Below are positions 63,152 through 64,000 of a stretch of DNA of 64,000 nucleotides, piece after piece (position 1 is the first letter of the stretch; the number at the start of each line of letters is the position of its first letter). Source of the DNA: Pseudomonadota bacterium. Its GTDB lineage: Bacteria; Pseudomonadota; Gammaproteobacteria; Burkholderiales; Burkholderiaceae_C. The position numbers and the translations under genes are program-made. The DNA is taken from NCBI GenBank assembly GCA_021816585.1, contig JAKAXL010000001.1, positions 186,001 to 250,000 of the forward strand, read 5' to 3'. The notes under the pieces were generated by a model. That model was not told where the DNA came from. It saw only the letters and a list, made by a program, of their open reading frames with translations, and did no database searches.

Positions 63152-63964
63152 TCAGCGGCCCTGCGTGCCCAGCACGCGGGCCAGGAAGCTGCGCGTGCGC
63201 TCGTGCGCCGGGCGCACGAGGATGTCGTGCGGGCAGCCCTGCTCGACGACCACGCCGCCGTCCATGAACACGACGCGCTGGCCGACGTCGCGCGCGAAAT
63301 GGATCTCGTGGGTGACGACGACCATGGTCATGCCGTCGGCCGCGAGGTCGCGCATGACCCGCAGCACCTCGTCGACCAGTTCCGGGTCGAGCGCCGAGGT
63401 CGGCTCGTCGAACAGCATCACCTTGGGCTGCATGGCCAGCGCGCGGGCGATCGCGATGCGCTGCTGCTGCCCCCCCGACAGCTGCCCGGGATAGGCGTCG
63501 GCCTTCGACGACAGGCCCACGCGTTCGAGCAACTGCAGCGCGCGTTCGCGGGCCTGCGCGGGCGACTGCCCGCGCACGCGGACGGGCGCCTCGACGATGT
63601 TCTGCAGCGCCGTCATGTGCGGGAACAGGTTGAAGCGCTGGAACACCATGCCGATGTCGGCGCGCTGGCGGCACACCTCGTGCTCGGGCATCTCGTGCAG
63701 CCGGCCGTCGCGGGCGCGCAGACCGATCAGCTCGCCGTCGACGCGGATCATGCCGCCCTGGATGGTCTCGAGCCGGTTGATGCAGCGCAGCAGCGTGCTC
63801 TTGCCGGAGCCCGACGGTCCGATCAGGCACACCACCTCGCCGCGCGCCACCTCGAGGTCGATGCCCTTGAGCACCGGCAGCCGGCCGAAGGCCTTGCGCA
63901 CGCCCAGCGCCTGCACCATCGGAGGCACCACCGGAGGCACCACCGGAGGCACCGTCGGGGGCAC
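63152..63964 (-). CDS. Polar amino-acid ABC transporter ATP-binding domain, frame open to window edge
   Basis: ATPase with Walker [14 protein letters not shown]-loop [16 protein letters not shown], signature [15 protein letters not shown], Walker [15 protein letters not shown] and H-loop VVTHEIHFA. The core starts at [12 protein letters not shown] (ATG at 63919). Upstream of it is a PPV-repeat linker encoded by a 12-bp tandem repeat, and the frame stays open to base 64000 (Ala/Pro-rich). Either the gene starts at one of several GTG/ATG codons here or the ATPase is fused to an upstream domain, such as a permease, as known in some amino-acid transporters. Confidence 0.9.
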   Translation of the reverse strand: MPPTVPPVVPPVVPPMVQALGVRKAFGRLPVLKGIDLEVARGEVVCLIGPSGSGKSTLLRCINRLETIQGGMIRVDGELIGLRARDGRLHEMPEHEVCRQRADIGMVFQRFNLFPHMTALQNIVEAPVRVRGQSPAQARERALQLLERVGLSSKADAYPGQLSGGQQQRIAIARALAMQPKVMLFDEPTSALDPELVDEVLRVMRDLAADGMTMVVVTHEIHFARDVGQRVVFMDGGVVVEQGCPHDILVRPAHERTRSFLARVLGTQGR

Positions 63965-63968
63965 CGGG
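63921..63968 (-). repeat. 12-bp tandem repeat encoding a Pro/Val-rich linker
   Basis: GGAGGCACCACC (plus strand) is repeated at 63921 and 63933, then with changes at 63945 and 63957. In the ATPase frame it encodes PPVV-type units. The repeat precedes the conserved ATPase core, so it is a linker or an unstable 5' end. Confidence 0.85.
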
Positions 63969-64000
63969 GGCGGCGCGGCGGCGGCCGGCTGTGCCGCGGA

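Overview
The window is high-GC, gene-dense chromosomal DNA with short intergenic gaps, many ATGA-type start/stop overlaps and AGGAG ribosome binding sites. A phasin, a B12-dependent ribonucleotide reductase, sulfite dehydrogenase with its cytochrome, a type II sulfide:quinone reductase, TRAP and NMT1-type ABC transporters and many LysR/GntR regulators point to a metabolically versatile betaproteobacterium, most likely Burkholderiales. The genus cannot be read from the sequence. No rRNA, tRNA, CRISPR array, transposase or phage gene was recognised.

Layout. 1-11.6 kb is mainly housekeeping: a partial RNB-type exoribonuclease, a YqiA-like esterase, a CBS-domain protein, an alpha/beta hydrolase, a phasin with a clear sigma70 promoter and terminator, then nitroreductase, pncB, a hydroxyacid dehydrogenase, rmuC and nrdJ. 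11.8-14.5 kb carries a VapBC-type toxin-antitoxin pair and a divergent SDR/LysR pair. 14.6-23.2 kb is a minus-strand cluster: a sigma54 activator followed by a perfect -24/-12 promoter and eight genes (acyl-CoA-dehydrogenase-like flavoprotein, rubredoxin, Nrt/Cyn-type ABC transporter, cyanase, OsmC protein, rubredoxin-reductase-like flavoprotein). 23.5-40.9 kb is a long plus-strand catabolic region: GntR regulator, polar amino-acid ABC transporter, two amine/amino-acid-oxidase-type flavoproteins, a CobW GTPase next to a metal-dependent amidohydrolase, SDR and Gfo/Idh/MocA dehydrogenases, an NMT1-type ABC transporter with two permeases, a 2-hydroxyacid oxidase, an HpcH/HpaI aldolase, LysR and a GlcG-like protein. 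41.5-48.6 kb holds a porin, a two-subunit aconitase X enzyme, a HutC-type GntR regulator and a complete TRAP transporter. 48.6-64 kb is mixed: a TetR/epimerase pair, SQR, an acyl-CoA dehydrogenase, a 3-oxoacid CoA-transferase (scoAB) with divergent LysR, MarC, IF-1, sulfite dehydrogenase sorAB, a DUF2007 protein, 4-hydroxyphenylpyruvate dioxygenase, a sulfatase and an amino-acid ABC ATPase open to the window edge.

How it works together. The 14.6-23.2 kb operon looks like a nitrogen- or sulfur-limitation module that imports a small anion, probably cyanate-like, hydrolyses cyanate with CynS, and carries a dedicated rubredoxin electron chain feeding an acyl-CoA-dehydrogenase-like flavoprotein without the usual catalytic glutamate motif. 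The 23.5-48.6 kb region looks like two or three adjoining uptake-plus-degradation modules for nitrogen-containing and hydroxy-acid substrates. The aconitase X/TRAP module is probably controlled by the neighbouring HutC-type regulator, because related GTAT-containing palindromes lie upstream of both. Substrates are inferred, not proven.
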